Source: Deltaproteobacteria bacterium
GTDB lineage: Bacteria; Desulfobacterota_B; Binatia; UBA9968
DNA length: 49,588 bases
Assembly: GCA_005879255.1 (NCBI GenBank)
Contig: VBKY01000031.1
Coordinates: 1-49,588, forward strand
Reading direction: 5' to 3'
Of this stretch, positions 1 through 8,313 are shown piece by piece (within the stretch, counting starts at the first letter, position 1; the number at the start of each line of letters is the position of its first letter). The position numbers were made by a program, and so were the translations under genes. The notes beneath the pieces are model-generated. The model was not told the DNA's origin. It made no database searches and saw only the letters and a list, made by a program, of their open reading frames with translations.

Positions 1-186
1 GCCGGAACCGCGCAGTCCATCGCCTTCGCCGGCGTGGGCAACCAGATCGTCTTTGACGATATCACCTTCGGCAGCGTCATCCCGGGTGGGCCGGGTGGGA
101 AGGTGCCAGAGCCTACGTCGATGTTGCTGTTTGGTGTCGGTCTTGTCGGTCTCGGCGTCCTTCGCCGCCGCAAGCAAGGTGCTTAA
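1..186 (+). CDS. PEP-CTERM sorting-domain protein, 3' end only
   Basis: The left edge cuts this gene; 61 codons and the TAA stop are visible. The reading frame starts at base 1. The tail carries the PEP-CTERM signature: a VPEPTS motif near visible residue 35, a hydrophobic segment rich in Leu, Gly and Val, then an RRRK cluster just before the end. In this family the tail is recognised by an exosortase (XrtA/EpsH type), which cleaves it and sends the protein to the cell surface or exopolysaccharide matrix. The preceding stretch (NQIVFDDITFG) resembles the end of the beta-sandwich domain in the intact PEP-CTERM protein at 3080-3841, which has AIDNLTFGD at the same place. No exosortase gene lies in the window. 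The function of the ectodomain cannot be judged. Confidence 0.85.
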   Translation, partial: AGTAQSIAFAGVGNQIVFDDITFGSVIPGGPGGKVPEPTSMLLFGVGLVGLGVLRRRKQGA

Positions 187-214
187 GCCTGAGCTTTTCC
201 CTGATATGCAATGC

Positions 215-247
215 AAACGGCGGCCCTTTTGGGCCGCCGTTTTTTTG
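215..247 (+). terminator. Rho-independent terminator after the PEP-CTERM gene
   Basis: A perfect 12-bp stem (215-226 with 231-242, core CGGCGGCCC/GGGCCGCCG) closes a TTTT loop and runs directly into a T tract. It starts 28 bases after the TAA at 186. This is the clearest terminator in the window. Confidence 0.9.
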
Positions 248-864
248 GGGCGCAAAGGGTCACCCACTAGCAGCGGCTTGGCAATGCCGCGTAATCTTGC
301 AGGAACCGCTAGCCACGGGCTTGGAATTCAGCCTTGCAGTCAGTCTGGTAACAGACTGATTGATGCGTAGCCAGAAGAGCAGGCGAGGTGCAAAGGTAAC
401 GCATTGGGACGATGGTTATTAATGGGCTAGCAGGCCACAGTTCTTTGCGCGCCAAGGCGAGTGCAGAGAGCCACCCACCGCCAGGGTCCTAGGCCGTATC
501 GAGCCTCACATAGAGATTACGTGGTAACCAAGGAGATCCGCCAGTCGGCGTTGCTGAGACGCACTCTCGGACAAGTGTAAGAAGCGAGGGGAAAGCAAAA
601 GGGGTTAATTCTTTTGTTGACAGATGTCCCGCGCCAACCTCTCAATTTGATCTCTAAATCCCTTCTCCTTCTCCATCTTCGTCTGTACCTGTATGACTGC
701 GAAAAGCCCGTCTACATGGCGCATGACGCGGGAAGACCAATTGCGAAAGGTTGCGTCTGTTTACCTTCCGAGCGACGGCTCGTCCCTATCGTCTGGTCTC
801 TCTTGGAAACACCAATCCTCAATGCGATGTGAAGCTCTCGTCAGTTAGTTGCATTTTACTAAGG
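248..864. other. Intergenic stretch without a recognisable gene
   Basis: About 620 bases between the terminator and the SH3 end of the ATPase gene on the opposite strand. Short open frames exist but have no ribosome binding site, no family resemblance and unnatural composition. I see no tRNA, no strong hairpin and no copy of the repeats found elsewhere in the window. Confidence 0.5.
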
Positions 865-2478
865 TTATCTCTTTCGCTCAAAGAAGGCGTCCTCTTTATG
901 AACATAGCCGCTGATCGTCTTTGTTCCTAAAGAGCGGACTCCGTAGTACTCTCCCGTCGGACCCGTGACCTGGATGCGCGTGCCGGGTCCGAGGGTCGCG
1001 ATGATTTTCGCATTCGCGGTAGGCCTGGACCGCACGAAGGAAGCTCCTATGACACGCAAATCTGCGCTGTTAGACGCGGGTTTCTGTTTGTCGCCGCGCA
1101 GAGGCCGTTGGGATTTTTTGACATCAGACGCAATCGGCCCTGTCGAGGCCTGCTGCGCGCTCGCAATCTCTTCCCCAGCCGAGACATTGGTTGCTTCTTC
1201 CAGTCGTGCACGGGAGGCATTCTGATCCGGCAGTGATAATGGCTGAATCTGAGGTGCGGTAATGTTGGCTGAGGAATTTTGGTGGAAGTCTTCGCTTCGA
1301 CCGCAGATGCGGCCAAGTCGAACTGATTCATTTTCGGTCCACTGTCGAGGGGCGGCGCAATATCGCTATGGGAGCCGGAATCGGAAAATCTCCATTCATG
1401 TGAATAGAGGAAAAGGCCTAAACCTGTCAGTAGGACGATGCGCTTCGGTGTTCGCCCCCGTGCCAATGATCGGCCTGAACCAGTGGCGGGAAGCCCTATC
1501 GGAGGATATGGATTCTTTGTGCATACTCAACGGGCGATCGTTGGAATCATTGAATAACGGCTCCTCTTTTGTCGTGAGATCGTCTTCCTGTGCCGGTACA
1601 GATTCGAACGTTCCCTTCTCTTCAAACGGACTTATGAGCGCTTGCGCGCGAACCTTTTGTTCCATTCGCGATTGGCCAAGGTGTAGATCCTCAGCAACTT
1701 CGTCGATCATAGCGGCGCTGACTTTTCGCGCGGACAGGGCATAAGCAGTCAATAGCGCGTTATCGCAGGTAATGTTGATGAGGCGGGGAATTCCAGTCGA
1801 GTAAAACGCAATCTTTTCGACGGCATTAGGGTCAAACAGATCCTCGCTCCTGTGGCCAATGATCTGGAGCCGCGAATCCATGTAGGATTCCACCTCGTCG
1901 CGTGCGATCGGTTTGAGCCGGCAGCGCAGCACCACACGCTGTTTCAGTTGACGAAGTTCCGGTTGATCCAATTTTTGTTCAAGCTCAGGTTGCCCTACCA
2001 AAACTATTTGCAGGAGCTTGTCTTTGTCGGTTTCCAGATTACCGAGACACCTCAGCTCTTCTAATGTCTCAAGGGTCAGATTTTGCGCCTCGTCGATCAG
2101 CAGAGCGACGATATTTCCTTTCTCAAACTGTTCGATTAAATAATGAGTGAAGCGCTCGATCATCGCCGACCGGTCCTCTGTGGAACCCGCTAACCCGAGC
2201 TCGGTCAACATCAGACGAAGCAAGTCGGTGCGACCGACCAGAGTGTTGGATATGTAAGCTGTCTTGATGTTGGAGCCAAAAGCCTGCATGGCTTTTCTGA
2301 GCAGAGTAGTTTTTCCGGTACCTGCTTCACCGGCAATTACAATAAAGCCCTTGCGTGCCTCGATGCCGTAACGGAGAGTGGCCCAGGCCTCCTGATAAAC
2401 CGCGTTGGCGTAATAAAACCGCGGGTCGGGCGTCACGCAAAATGGCGCTTCACGGAATTTAAAATGAGCGTTGTACAT
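865..2478 (-). pseudogene. ExeA-like AAA ATPase with C-terminal membrane segment and SH3 domain, two frame breaks
   Basis: The first part (from ATG at 2478, with GGAGAAG upstream) is an ExeA/GspA-type ATPase, the kind often found in PEP-CTERM/exosortase exopolysaccharide loci. Walker A GEAGTGKTT is at residues 50-58 and Walker B LLIDEAQ at about 126-132, followed by an AAA lid. Near base 1440 the frame shifts: the next frame carries a hydrophobic segment (IVLLTGLGLFLYS) that fits a membrane anchor. Between about 1370 and 1260 it must shift back into the first frame, which then reads a linker and a bacterial SH3 domain (motif SFVRSRP, GYV) ending at 865. The whole would encode about 537 residues in the order cytoplasmic ATPase, membrane anchor, periplasmic SH3 domain. 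Two compensating breaks mean either a decayed gene or two sequencing or assembly errors. The ATPase domain itself is uninterrupted. Confidence 0.75.
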
Positions 2479-2779
2479 GCCACTTCTCCGGGTTCGAAAT
2501 CTTCACCACCATAAAGGTTAGGCGTCGTGGTGTTTCGATCGCATTCGCACTGAAAGCTCCAGTGGCCGTATTAAGTTGGAGCAAACCCCCCGACTCAGCA
2601 GTGCTAGGAAATGTACCCAGGGTAAAATAGCTGGTACTTATCGTGGGATTAAAAAGAAAACTCGGCGCACTTGGTGGTTCGAGACCATCACTGAAATTAT
2701 CCGTGAAAAAGGGAATGGCATCGCGCGTTATAGAGTATTGGTCAATGTTCACAGTAATTGCATTGCCTGTCGCGTCCAA
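2459..2779 (-). pseudogene. Fragment of a secreted, PEP-CTERM-associated type protein
   Basis: The frame reads a Ser/Thr/Asn-rich, signal-less sequence with the motif DNFSDGLEPPSAPSF and a stretch TAESGGLLQLNTATG. From memory this resembles the start of beta-rich ectodomains that are often attached to PEP-CTERM tails. The frame is open a little upstream (to about 2818, reading TTSIKSSPTTYVLDATGN) but meets a TAG and has no credible start, signal peptide or ribosome binding site. It runs into the start of the ATPase gene on the same strand. I read it as a remnant of a broken ectodomain. Only the composition and motif style support this. Confidence 0.35.
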
Positions 2780-3079
2780 AACGTAAGTAGTAGGGGAGGA
2801 TTTAATGGACGTTGTTATCTAAGTGGAATATCTTCTCCAAAGAATCAGAATGGTCCGCCCGCTGTCGGAGTAATTCTAGCTAGTCAACAATGTCCCCTTA
2901 GCTGTATCCCTAAGACCTGTCGAGCTTTGCGGGACTGAGAGATGATAAAGATGTTCAAACGATTGTGCGACAGCCACCGCGTTAAAAACTTCGCGTGCTC
3001 AACAAAAAAGGTTACGGAATCCGCAGTCTTTTTTAATCGTTCGACACTTCAGTCTTTTTGGCTTAGCAGATGTGAATTT

Positions 3080-3841
3080 TTATCGTTTACGGCGAATAAA
3101 TCTGGCCAAGCCGAGAAGCCCCATACCTACAAGGATCAACGGGCTAGGTTCGGGAACTTTTGTTGTTATAGGAACTATAGCACCGGCATCCCCAAACGTC
3201 AGATTATCAATTGCGAAGCCGGCTGGTTCGTTACCAGTGATAAAGAACGAGATGCCTTGGATCACATTACCACCGGTGGAGTCAGCCAAACCATAGAATT
3301 CGAACCCCGTGACCGAGTTGGTGATGCTCCCTAGAATGTTGCCGTTTGCGTCGTAGGCTTCGATCGTGGTGCTGTGCAACGCATCAAAGAAGCCCCCCTT
3401 CAGCCCAACGCCAGCAACCGGCACGCTGAACAGCACGGAGATTGGCCCATTGAAGGTCGGAGTCCCACTGAGAACGGGTGATGTTGCATTCGCGGAGTCG
3501 TTCACCGTAAACGTGTTCGGAGCCGCTGGATCAAGGGCGAGAGGGCCTGCGGCCGGGGTGTGATCGGCAAGGGTGACGGGAAAACATGGGCTGCAAGCTG
3601 CTTGCCCAACGAAAAACCCTTCAAAACTGACCGTTACATTTCCAAGCCCCGGTACAGCCGTGAAATTATAGACAGGATTTACGGTGCCAAGGCTCACTTC
3701 GCTAAATGTGATAACTGAAGCCGCTGGCGTAAACGATCCGGGCCCCAGATCGATTAAGACCGCATAGCTCTGCGAAGCGGTCAGCGTGCTGCAGACGAGC
3801 ACTAGCGCAGATATCCATAGATACTGTTTTGTCAGCTTCAT
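3080..3841 (-). CDS. PEP-CTERM sorting-domain protein, intact
   Basis: The 253-residue protein starts at the ATG at 3841, with GAGGAG a few bases upstream; the open frame extends further but without a ribosome binding site. Residues 1-27 form a signal peptide (MKLTKQYLW, hydrophobic core, cleavage after SYA). The middle is a beta-sandwich type ectodomain with a CSPC pair near residue 75 and the motif GFAIDNLTFGD before the tail. The tail has VPEPSP, a hydrophobic segment and a final RRKR, the exosortase sorting signal. The predicted fate is secretion through Sec, then cleavage by an exosortase encoded elsewhere. The ligand or structural role is not visible from sequence. Confidence 0.9.
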   Translation of the reverse strand: MKLTKQYLWISALVLVCSTLTASQSYAVLIDLGPGSFTPAASVITFSEVSLGTVNPVYNFTAVPGLGNVTVSFEGFFVGQAACSPCFPVTLADHTPAAGPLALDPAAPNTFTVNDSANATSPVLSGTPTFNGPISVLFSVPVAGVGLKGGFFDALHSTTIEAYDANGNILGSITNSVTGFEFYGLADSTGGNVIQGISFFITGNEPAGFAIDNLTFGDAGAIVPITTKVPEPSPLILVGMGLLGLARFIRRKR

Positions 3842-4529
3842 TTTCTTTTCTCCTCTCGATTCTCTTTTTTTTCCAGGCGCCAATGCAGAGCTGCGGCACA
3901 TGACGTTGCGTCCACTTATTTAGACCTTACTCAAAAAGTTTATTTGACCAACTGTTCGAGACGGAGGACCGAGACGCAGAGCCGAAGATTCGTCGAGCTG
4001 AAGGAAGACGAGAATGGAGATTGAATAAGGAGTAGGTAACATTTTTCCGGAGATCCTCTTCCGGGTTAAGTTGGCCTAAATGAGTCAATCTTTGCCAGCT
4101 ACATTAGTATAGTGCATGTCAGATCATGCCAATGCAGCACAATACATGCCATTGGGGTCATTTTGCGTAAAGAAGCGCAAGTCCAGTAACTTAGAAGCCT
4201 TAAGGCATCACAATGTAATCTTCGAATTTGGTAAACTTTGCTTACAGTTTTTTATCGGGGTGATTTTCCTCGCTTGAAATGGCATTTAACTGATGTAACT
4301 TCCTCGATTTTTTCTGCCGCATTTTTAGCCTCATCAATTGTAAAGAGTTTTAACAAAAATCTCGCAATATACTTTTAAACCAGAGCGTTAGGGAAGCTAC
4401 TAAAAACACAGAGAAAAAGGGACGGGTCGATGCTTGCTATTTGGAACTAAGGATGAAATCGCCGGTTCAGAGAATGGCAATTCGAATAGACATGGCGTTT
4501 CGGAAAAGATTATTTAATAGAGTCGAAAG

Positions 4530-4566
4530 CCTTTCCGTTTCAACTCTCTGGGTCCGCAATTTTGGG
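4530..4566. repeat. Partial third copy of the 168-bp direct repeat
   Basis: This 37-base stretch (beginning CCTTTCCGTTTCAACTC) matches the internal part of the full copies at about 4640-4676 and 6437-6473, with only a few differences. It sits about 15 bases before the first full copy, so the array is partly tandem. Confidence 0.55.
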
Positions 4567-4578
4567 AGGAAAGGGGTC

Positions 4579-4747
4579 CCCATTAGAAGGCAGGTTGCAA
4601 GAGGCAAAGACTTTCCTGTGAAATAAATTTCTTTATTTCCTTTCTCGTTCAACTCGCTAGGTTCGCGATCTTTAGTAACGCACCCCTGTTTTCAATCATT
4701 CGGTGTCGGAGTAGATCCGCACCAGTCTCAGCCTTAGGCTGATCAGC
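4579..4747. repeat. Direct repeat, copy 1 of 2
   Basis: A 169-base segment starting CCCATTAGAAGGCAGGTTGC and ending GGCTGATCAGC. Copy 2 at 6376-6543 matches along its whole length, roughly 85 to 90 percent by eye with small indels. The right end is palindromic (TCAGCCTTAGGCTGA, then GGCTGATCAGCC). The two copies flank the frame-broken SH3 gene. No transposase is encoded inside. Confidence 0.85.
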
Positions 4748-4824
4748 CTCTGGCTGAACCGTCATCAGATCAAAGAGAGTGGCTTCCTTGCGCCGAACTC
4801 GTCTGCCTTAAGATGAAGATGATC

Positions 4825-4852
4825 GAGCCGTTGCGGGTGCACGTACGGTTTT
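4825..4852 (+). other. Possible degenerate group II intron domain V
   Basis: The stretch GAGCCGTTGCGGGTGC followed by ACGTACGGTTTT resembles the conserved domain V of bacterial group II introns, which pairs a GAGCCG strand with a CGTACGGTTC strand. The usual GAAA-type terminal loop is missing and the hairpin is shortened, so this would be an inactive remnant. No reverse transcriptase frame is nearby. Confidence 0.3.
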
Positions 4853-5064
4853 GACGAAGGCGGGAACAGGACTGAATTTAACAGACGATCCTAAACGGGC
4901 ACGAAAAACTGGAAACGGTGGATACAGCCAAGGATCAACCTAAAGCATGCTCTACCTGTTCTCTACTCTACCCTTTTCCTGACCTTCTCCATCACTCCAA
5001 AGATCGGCGCGCAACTGCAGCGGATCCGCAACCGGACGCGAAAAATGAAGGTGTCCGCCTCTCT

Positions 5065-6097
5065 CTATGAAGTTGATCCAAGAGGGAAGACGGTAGCGTC
5101 CGAAATTTCTTCTCCCGAAGGCGACCTATGAGTAACATTCGATTCATTCTTTTTGACTGAGACCAAAAACTCTCTTCGCACGAACCCGGTGATGCCTGCA
5201 GGTCCAAGCTCGACCTTAGCCCACGAGCCGATAAATTCCAAAACGTTGAGTGATGTCCCGGTATCGATCTCTTGCACAATGGCAGCTGCGAACCTCGTCG
5301 ATTTTCTAATAGGAATGGCCCGCTGGGACTGATAATACCCCAAGCTCTCTCTCGGTGTCTTAGCGCGGTTATTTTCGTTGGCAGCCAGCTCTCTTGAGCT
5401 TTCAATGTTCAAAACCGCTTTGGGCTGTTGACGTTCAGCGAACAGTTTAGATGCCTTAACCTGAGATGTTGCTTTTGCGACATCAGGTCCGGAGAGTGTG
5501 AGCTTTTGTTCCGTCAAGTCCTGTAAATGTTCAGTCGGCTCCCGCAGGCAATGGAATTTGTCGACCATCTTCGTCGGCTGTTGTGGAATTATTCGGATTA
5601 TACGCCTTTGCGCCCAAAGCTGAGATCGTTGGATGCGAAACATCTGTGGAATTTAATATGTTCGATGGCACTAGAATCGCTACATTGCTGCCTTCGACCA
5701 TATATGACGCCAGCAGTGTGAGAAGAAAACCAGACACTGCTGCCGCGATAACGACCCGTTTTATGCGCCGCTTTCCCAGCGCTGTTTCTGCTGCCCGATA
5801 AATCTGGCCAAGCGATTGGATCAATTTAGTGCTTGCAGAGACGAGCACAACGGAAGCTAAGCTTTTGATGGTTCTTTTTGCCATGGTGCTTGAATCAATC
5901 GCTGGTCGAGTAACTGTACGCGATAAATTCCAGCGCAGCACAAGTATCCTCACGACAAGCAGGTGGTACATGCGGGATTCTCGATCTGATGGATTTTTCT
6001 CCCTCAGATCACTTAGAATTGGTAGCACCTCGTCATATTTCTGCTCCTCGAGAAGATGCACGATGTGAGCGCGGCTGGTGTCCGAGATGTCTGTCAT
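5065..6097 (-). pseudogene. Membrane-anchored SH3-domain protein with one frame break
   Basis: The start at 6097 is well supported by GGAGGTG six bases upstream. The first frame (5531-6097) gives an N-terminal helical stretch of about 65 residues resembling a tetratricopeptide-like cap, then a basic patch (KRRIKR) and a membrane segment (VVIAAAVSGFLLTLLASYM). It ends at a TGA at 5531. A second frame, open from about 5643 down to 5065, continues with a charged linker and a bacterial SH3 domain (around ALP/IRKST to GITGFVRREF). A single shift somewhere in 5540-5640 would join them into about 344 residues: cytoplasmic part, single membrane span, periplasmic SH3. The second half has the same order as the tail of the ATPase at 865-2478, so the two look like paralogous exopolysaccharide-locus parts. 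Broken gene or sequence error; I cannot tell which. Confidence 0.6.
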
Positions 6098-6709
6098 GGC
6101 TCACCTCCCGCCCGATGCATATCATGCAACGCACAGGGTTCAAGTATTTTGTAAAATTTTCTTCGCAATTCATAAAATTTCAGGACGAAGTGAGCGCCGC
6201 AACAAAGAGTCAGGTGGAGTATTATGACAATGTAGGTAGTGTAAGAGCCTTTTAGGTAACTCTTATTATAGTAAGATCGGTCCACGGTGCGGGGTCCCTC
6301 CCGCAGCGGACGGTCACCTGATAATCGCTATTTTGACGTAGCGCATTTGCAGAAGGGTCAAGTGCAGAAGAGGCACCCATTAGAAGGCAAGTTGCAAAGA
6401 AGCCAAGACTTTGCTGTGAAATAAATTTCTTATTCCTTTCCGTCTCAACTCGCTCGGTCCGCGATCTTTAGTAACGAGTTCCTGCTTTTAATCATTCGGT
6501 GTCGGAGTAGGTTCGCACCAGTCTCAGCCTTCGGCTGATCAGCGATCTTAGACTTTGGCCGGGTGGAATAACGACCTCTGCGAACCAATTTGCCCAGCCG
6601 TGCTGCTGTGGGCATTGACGTTAAGAACCAATCCAGCATCATTATTGTCATTGATCGACGCCTTGCATGGACGCCATTGGTCGACGGCTAAGAAAACCGG
6701 AGGGTGGCT
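6098..6709. other. Intergenic stretch holding repeat copy 2
   Basis: About 600 bases between the divergent SH3 gene and the PilZ gene. No convincing coding frame. Copy 2 of the direct repeat occupies 6376-6543; the rest shows nothing I can name. Confidence 0.5.
6376..6543. repeat. Direct repeat, copy 2 of 2
   Basis: This is the 168-base partner of 4579-4747, in the same orientation, starting CCCATTAGAAGGCAAGTTGC and ending GGCTGATCAGC. The palindrome near the right end is kept with a compensated loop change (TCAGCCTTCGGCTGA), which fits selection for, or copying of, a hairpin-forming end. Confidence 0.85.
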
Positions 6710-7195
6710 GTGACAAATCCCACTTGTCCGAAATGTTCCACGAAATTCGTCAAGCGAGTTAGAATCAAGGCGCTCAAAGACCGCCTATTGTCCAGGTTTT
6801 ACTGCTATCCTTTTAGGTGTCAGATATGTCGTTCGCGATTCCGGGTTTGGCAATGGGGTGTTGAATATCTCACCGCTGCCGCGGACTGGCGCGAATATGA
6901 ACGATTGGCGATGAATTTTCCGATCTCCTTTAGCGGCGAGCATATCGCCGGCGGCGGAACCGTCTCGGATATTTCGATCAACGGCTGCGCATTCGTCACC
7001 GAGGCGCAATTGACTGAGGCGAGCGTCATTCGGTTGGCGCTGCGAATCTCCAACGAGCTCGAGCCGGTGGACATCGAAGCGGCGGTCGTGCGTCATGTTC
7101 GCCCGGATGGCCGTGCCGGCGTCGAATTTTTACGCGTACAGCCGGCGGAGCGGGAGCGACTTCAACTATTTATCCGCGGCTTGCGGCGTGAGTAA
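6710..7195 (+). CDS. PilZ-domain protein with N-terminal zinc-ribbon-like segment
   Basis: Start chosen at the GTG at 6710, because GGAGGG (6699-6704) then lies five bases upstream; the GTG at 6704 would overlap that site. The protein has 161 residues. Two Cys pairs (CPKC near residue 6 and CQIC near residue 39) suggest a small metal-binding ribbon. The second half has the PilZ layout: an REYERL segment in place of the usual RxxxR, then DISINGC, matching the D/NxSxxG motif, and a beta-barrel ending in GVEFLRV. PilZ domains bind cyclic di-GMP; the imperfect Arg motif makes binding here uncertain. It stands alone between two intergenic stretches. Confidence 0.8.
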   Translation: MTNPTCPKCSTKFVKRVRIKALKDRLLSRFYCYPFRCQICRSRFRVWQWGVEYLTAAADWREYERLAMNFPISFSGEHIAGGGTVSDISINGCAFVTEAQLTEASVIRLALRISNELEPVDIEAAVVRHVRPDGRAGVEFLRVQPAERERLQLFIRGLRRE

Positions 7196-7473
7196 ATCCG
7201 GCGTGGCGCAACTATGCATTTACAGGCAGCCGGGTCGGCTGAGGTCTTGCTGCGGCAGATGACGACAACGCAGGACGTGATTCCTGACGGGTTAGATCGC
7301 ACCCATTCACTTAGGGAACCCCTGAGCAGCGCGTGCTCGCGCCTTGGCGATCTTCCATGCGGTTTCTCGGTGGTGCGTTTTAATTTGCATGTGCATGCGG
7401 TGGTTATTTAGTCACGCCTGCGTCCGCCGCTTACACTTCGAAAATTTATGTAGAAAAAAAACCCGTCCAGATT

Positions 7474-8175
7474 CTACTTGATCTGCGACTTCCAGCTGGA
7501 AGAGCTGAGCATTTTTCCGGTGGTCCCTTTGGCTTCGTCCGAGGCAAGATAAACGAAGACGTCCGTTACCGACTCCGGTTTGCTGCCGCCGTAGCCGGTG
7601 AGCTTGGTGGCGACATAGCCGGGCTCGACCGAATTCACTCGGATGTTGCTCGACCGAGCCTCGGCGGCAAGTGTTTGGGTGAATCCTTCCAGGCCCCATT
7701 TCGAAGTCGCGTAGGCGATGAAGTTTGCATACGCGCCGCGGCCGACCATCGAAGACACGTTAATCACCGAGCCGCTCTTTTGCTTCATCATAATCGGCAG
7801 CACGGCCTGGGTGACGAGAAACGGCCCGCGCAGATTAACCGCGATGGTGTAGTCCCATTTCTTCACTTCCAGTTCGCTGATCGGCACCGGGCGAGTCATC
7901 ACCCCGGCATTGTTAACCAGAACATCGATGCGGCCGAAGCGATTTTGCACTTTGCGCACGAATTCTTTGACCGGTTCTTCGAGGGAAACGTCACAGGTCC
8001 AGCCTTCGGCTTCAGCCTTGAGCCCGCGAATTTCCGCTACGGTTTGTTCAAGCTCGCTTCCCGTGCGCGCGCAGAACGCCAGCTTTGCGCCTTCACGCGC
8101 GTAAGCCATGGCGATGGCCTTGCCAATGCCTCTGCCGCCACCGGTGATGAGAGCGACTTTGTCGTTGAGCTTCAT
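7474..8175 (-). CDS. Short-chain dehydrogenase/reductase
   Basis: Start chosen at the ATG at 8175 (MKLNDKVALITGGG); the open frame runs further upstream through a repeat but without family similarity. The 233-residue protein is a classical SDR: cofactor motif TGGGRGIG at residues 11-18, NNAG near 87, catalytic Ser in NVSS, and YATSK around residue 150. The C-terminus is a little shorter than in most 250-residue members and ends in a Ser-rich stretch. The substrate cannot be told from the sequence. It is transcribed away from the solute-binding protein gene at 8314, with a TGGAGT-type repeat between them. Confidence 0.9.
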   Translation of the reverse strand: MKLNDKVALITGGGRGIGKAIAMAYAREGAKLAFCARTGSELEQTVAEIRGLKAEAEGWTCDVSLEEPVKEFVRKVQNRFGRIDVLVNNAGVMTRPVPISELEVKKWDYTIAVNLRGPFLVTQAVLPIMMKQKSGSVINVSSMVGRGAYANFIAYATSKWGLEGFTQTLAAEARSSNIRVNSVEPGYVATKLTGYGGSKPESVTDVFVYLASDEAKGTTGKMLSSSSWKSQIK

Positions 8176-8185
8176 GACGCATTCA

Positions 8186-8213
8186 ATGGAGTGTTGGAGT
8201 GATGGAGTAATGG
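8186..8213. repeat. TGGAGT tandem repeat element
   Basis: Three to four degenerate 9-bp units of the form TGGAGTGTT, TGGAGTGA, TGGAGTAA lie just upstream of the SDR start. Close relatives occur at 23303-23330, 26655-26681 and 28445-28480. Confidence 0.75.
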
Positions 8214-8313
8214 GTTCGAATTCGATTCTTACACGGATTCGTGCACCAAGCCAAGAATAGGCTTGAGGCGGGTGACTCGAGGCGATAGAAGAAGAATCAC
8301 GGAGGAGGGAGCT

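Larger units (their letters stand above)
3842..5064. other. AT-rich gap without an intact gene
   Basis: About 1.2 kb upstream of the PEP-CTERM gene, clearly richer in A and T than the rest of the window, especially 4080-4400. No frame here has a plausible start and composition. It holds a partial repeat copy (4530-4566), the first full copy of a direct repeat (4579-4747) and a stretch resembling group II intron domain V (4825-4852). The promoter of the PEP-CTERM gene should lie near 3850-4000, but I could not assign boxes with confidence. Confidence 0.55.

Noticed and set aside
53..370. A 105-codon open frame on the plus strand
   Set aside because: It overlaps the PEP-CTERM end in another frame and runs through the terminator.
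1262..1744. A 160-codon open frame on the plus strand
   Set aside because: Antisense to the ExeA-like ATPase; composition is random-like.
4201..4260. A sigma-54-like box in the AT-rich gap
   Set aside because: The GG and GC dinucleotides are two bases too close to fit the -24/-12 spacing, and the strand does not face the PEP-CTERM gene.
4441..4652. Two short overlapping frames on opposite strands near 4.5 kb
   Set aside because: Both lie in or beside the repeat copies and lack binding sites and family similarity.
8211..8226. GGTTCGAATTC resembling a tRNA T-arm
   Set aside because: No acceptor, D or anticodon arm can be drawn around it; it is part of the spacer after the TGGAGT repeat.
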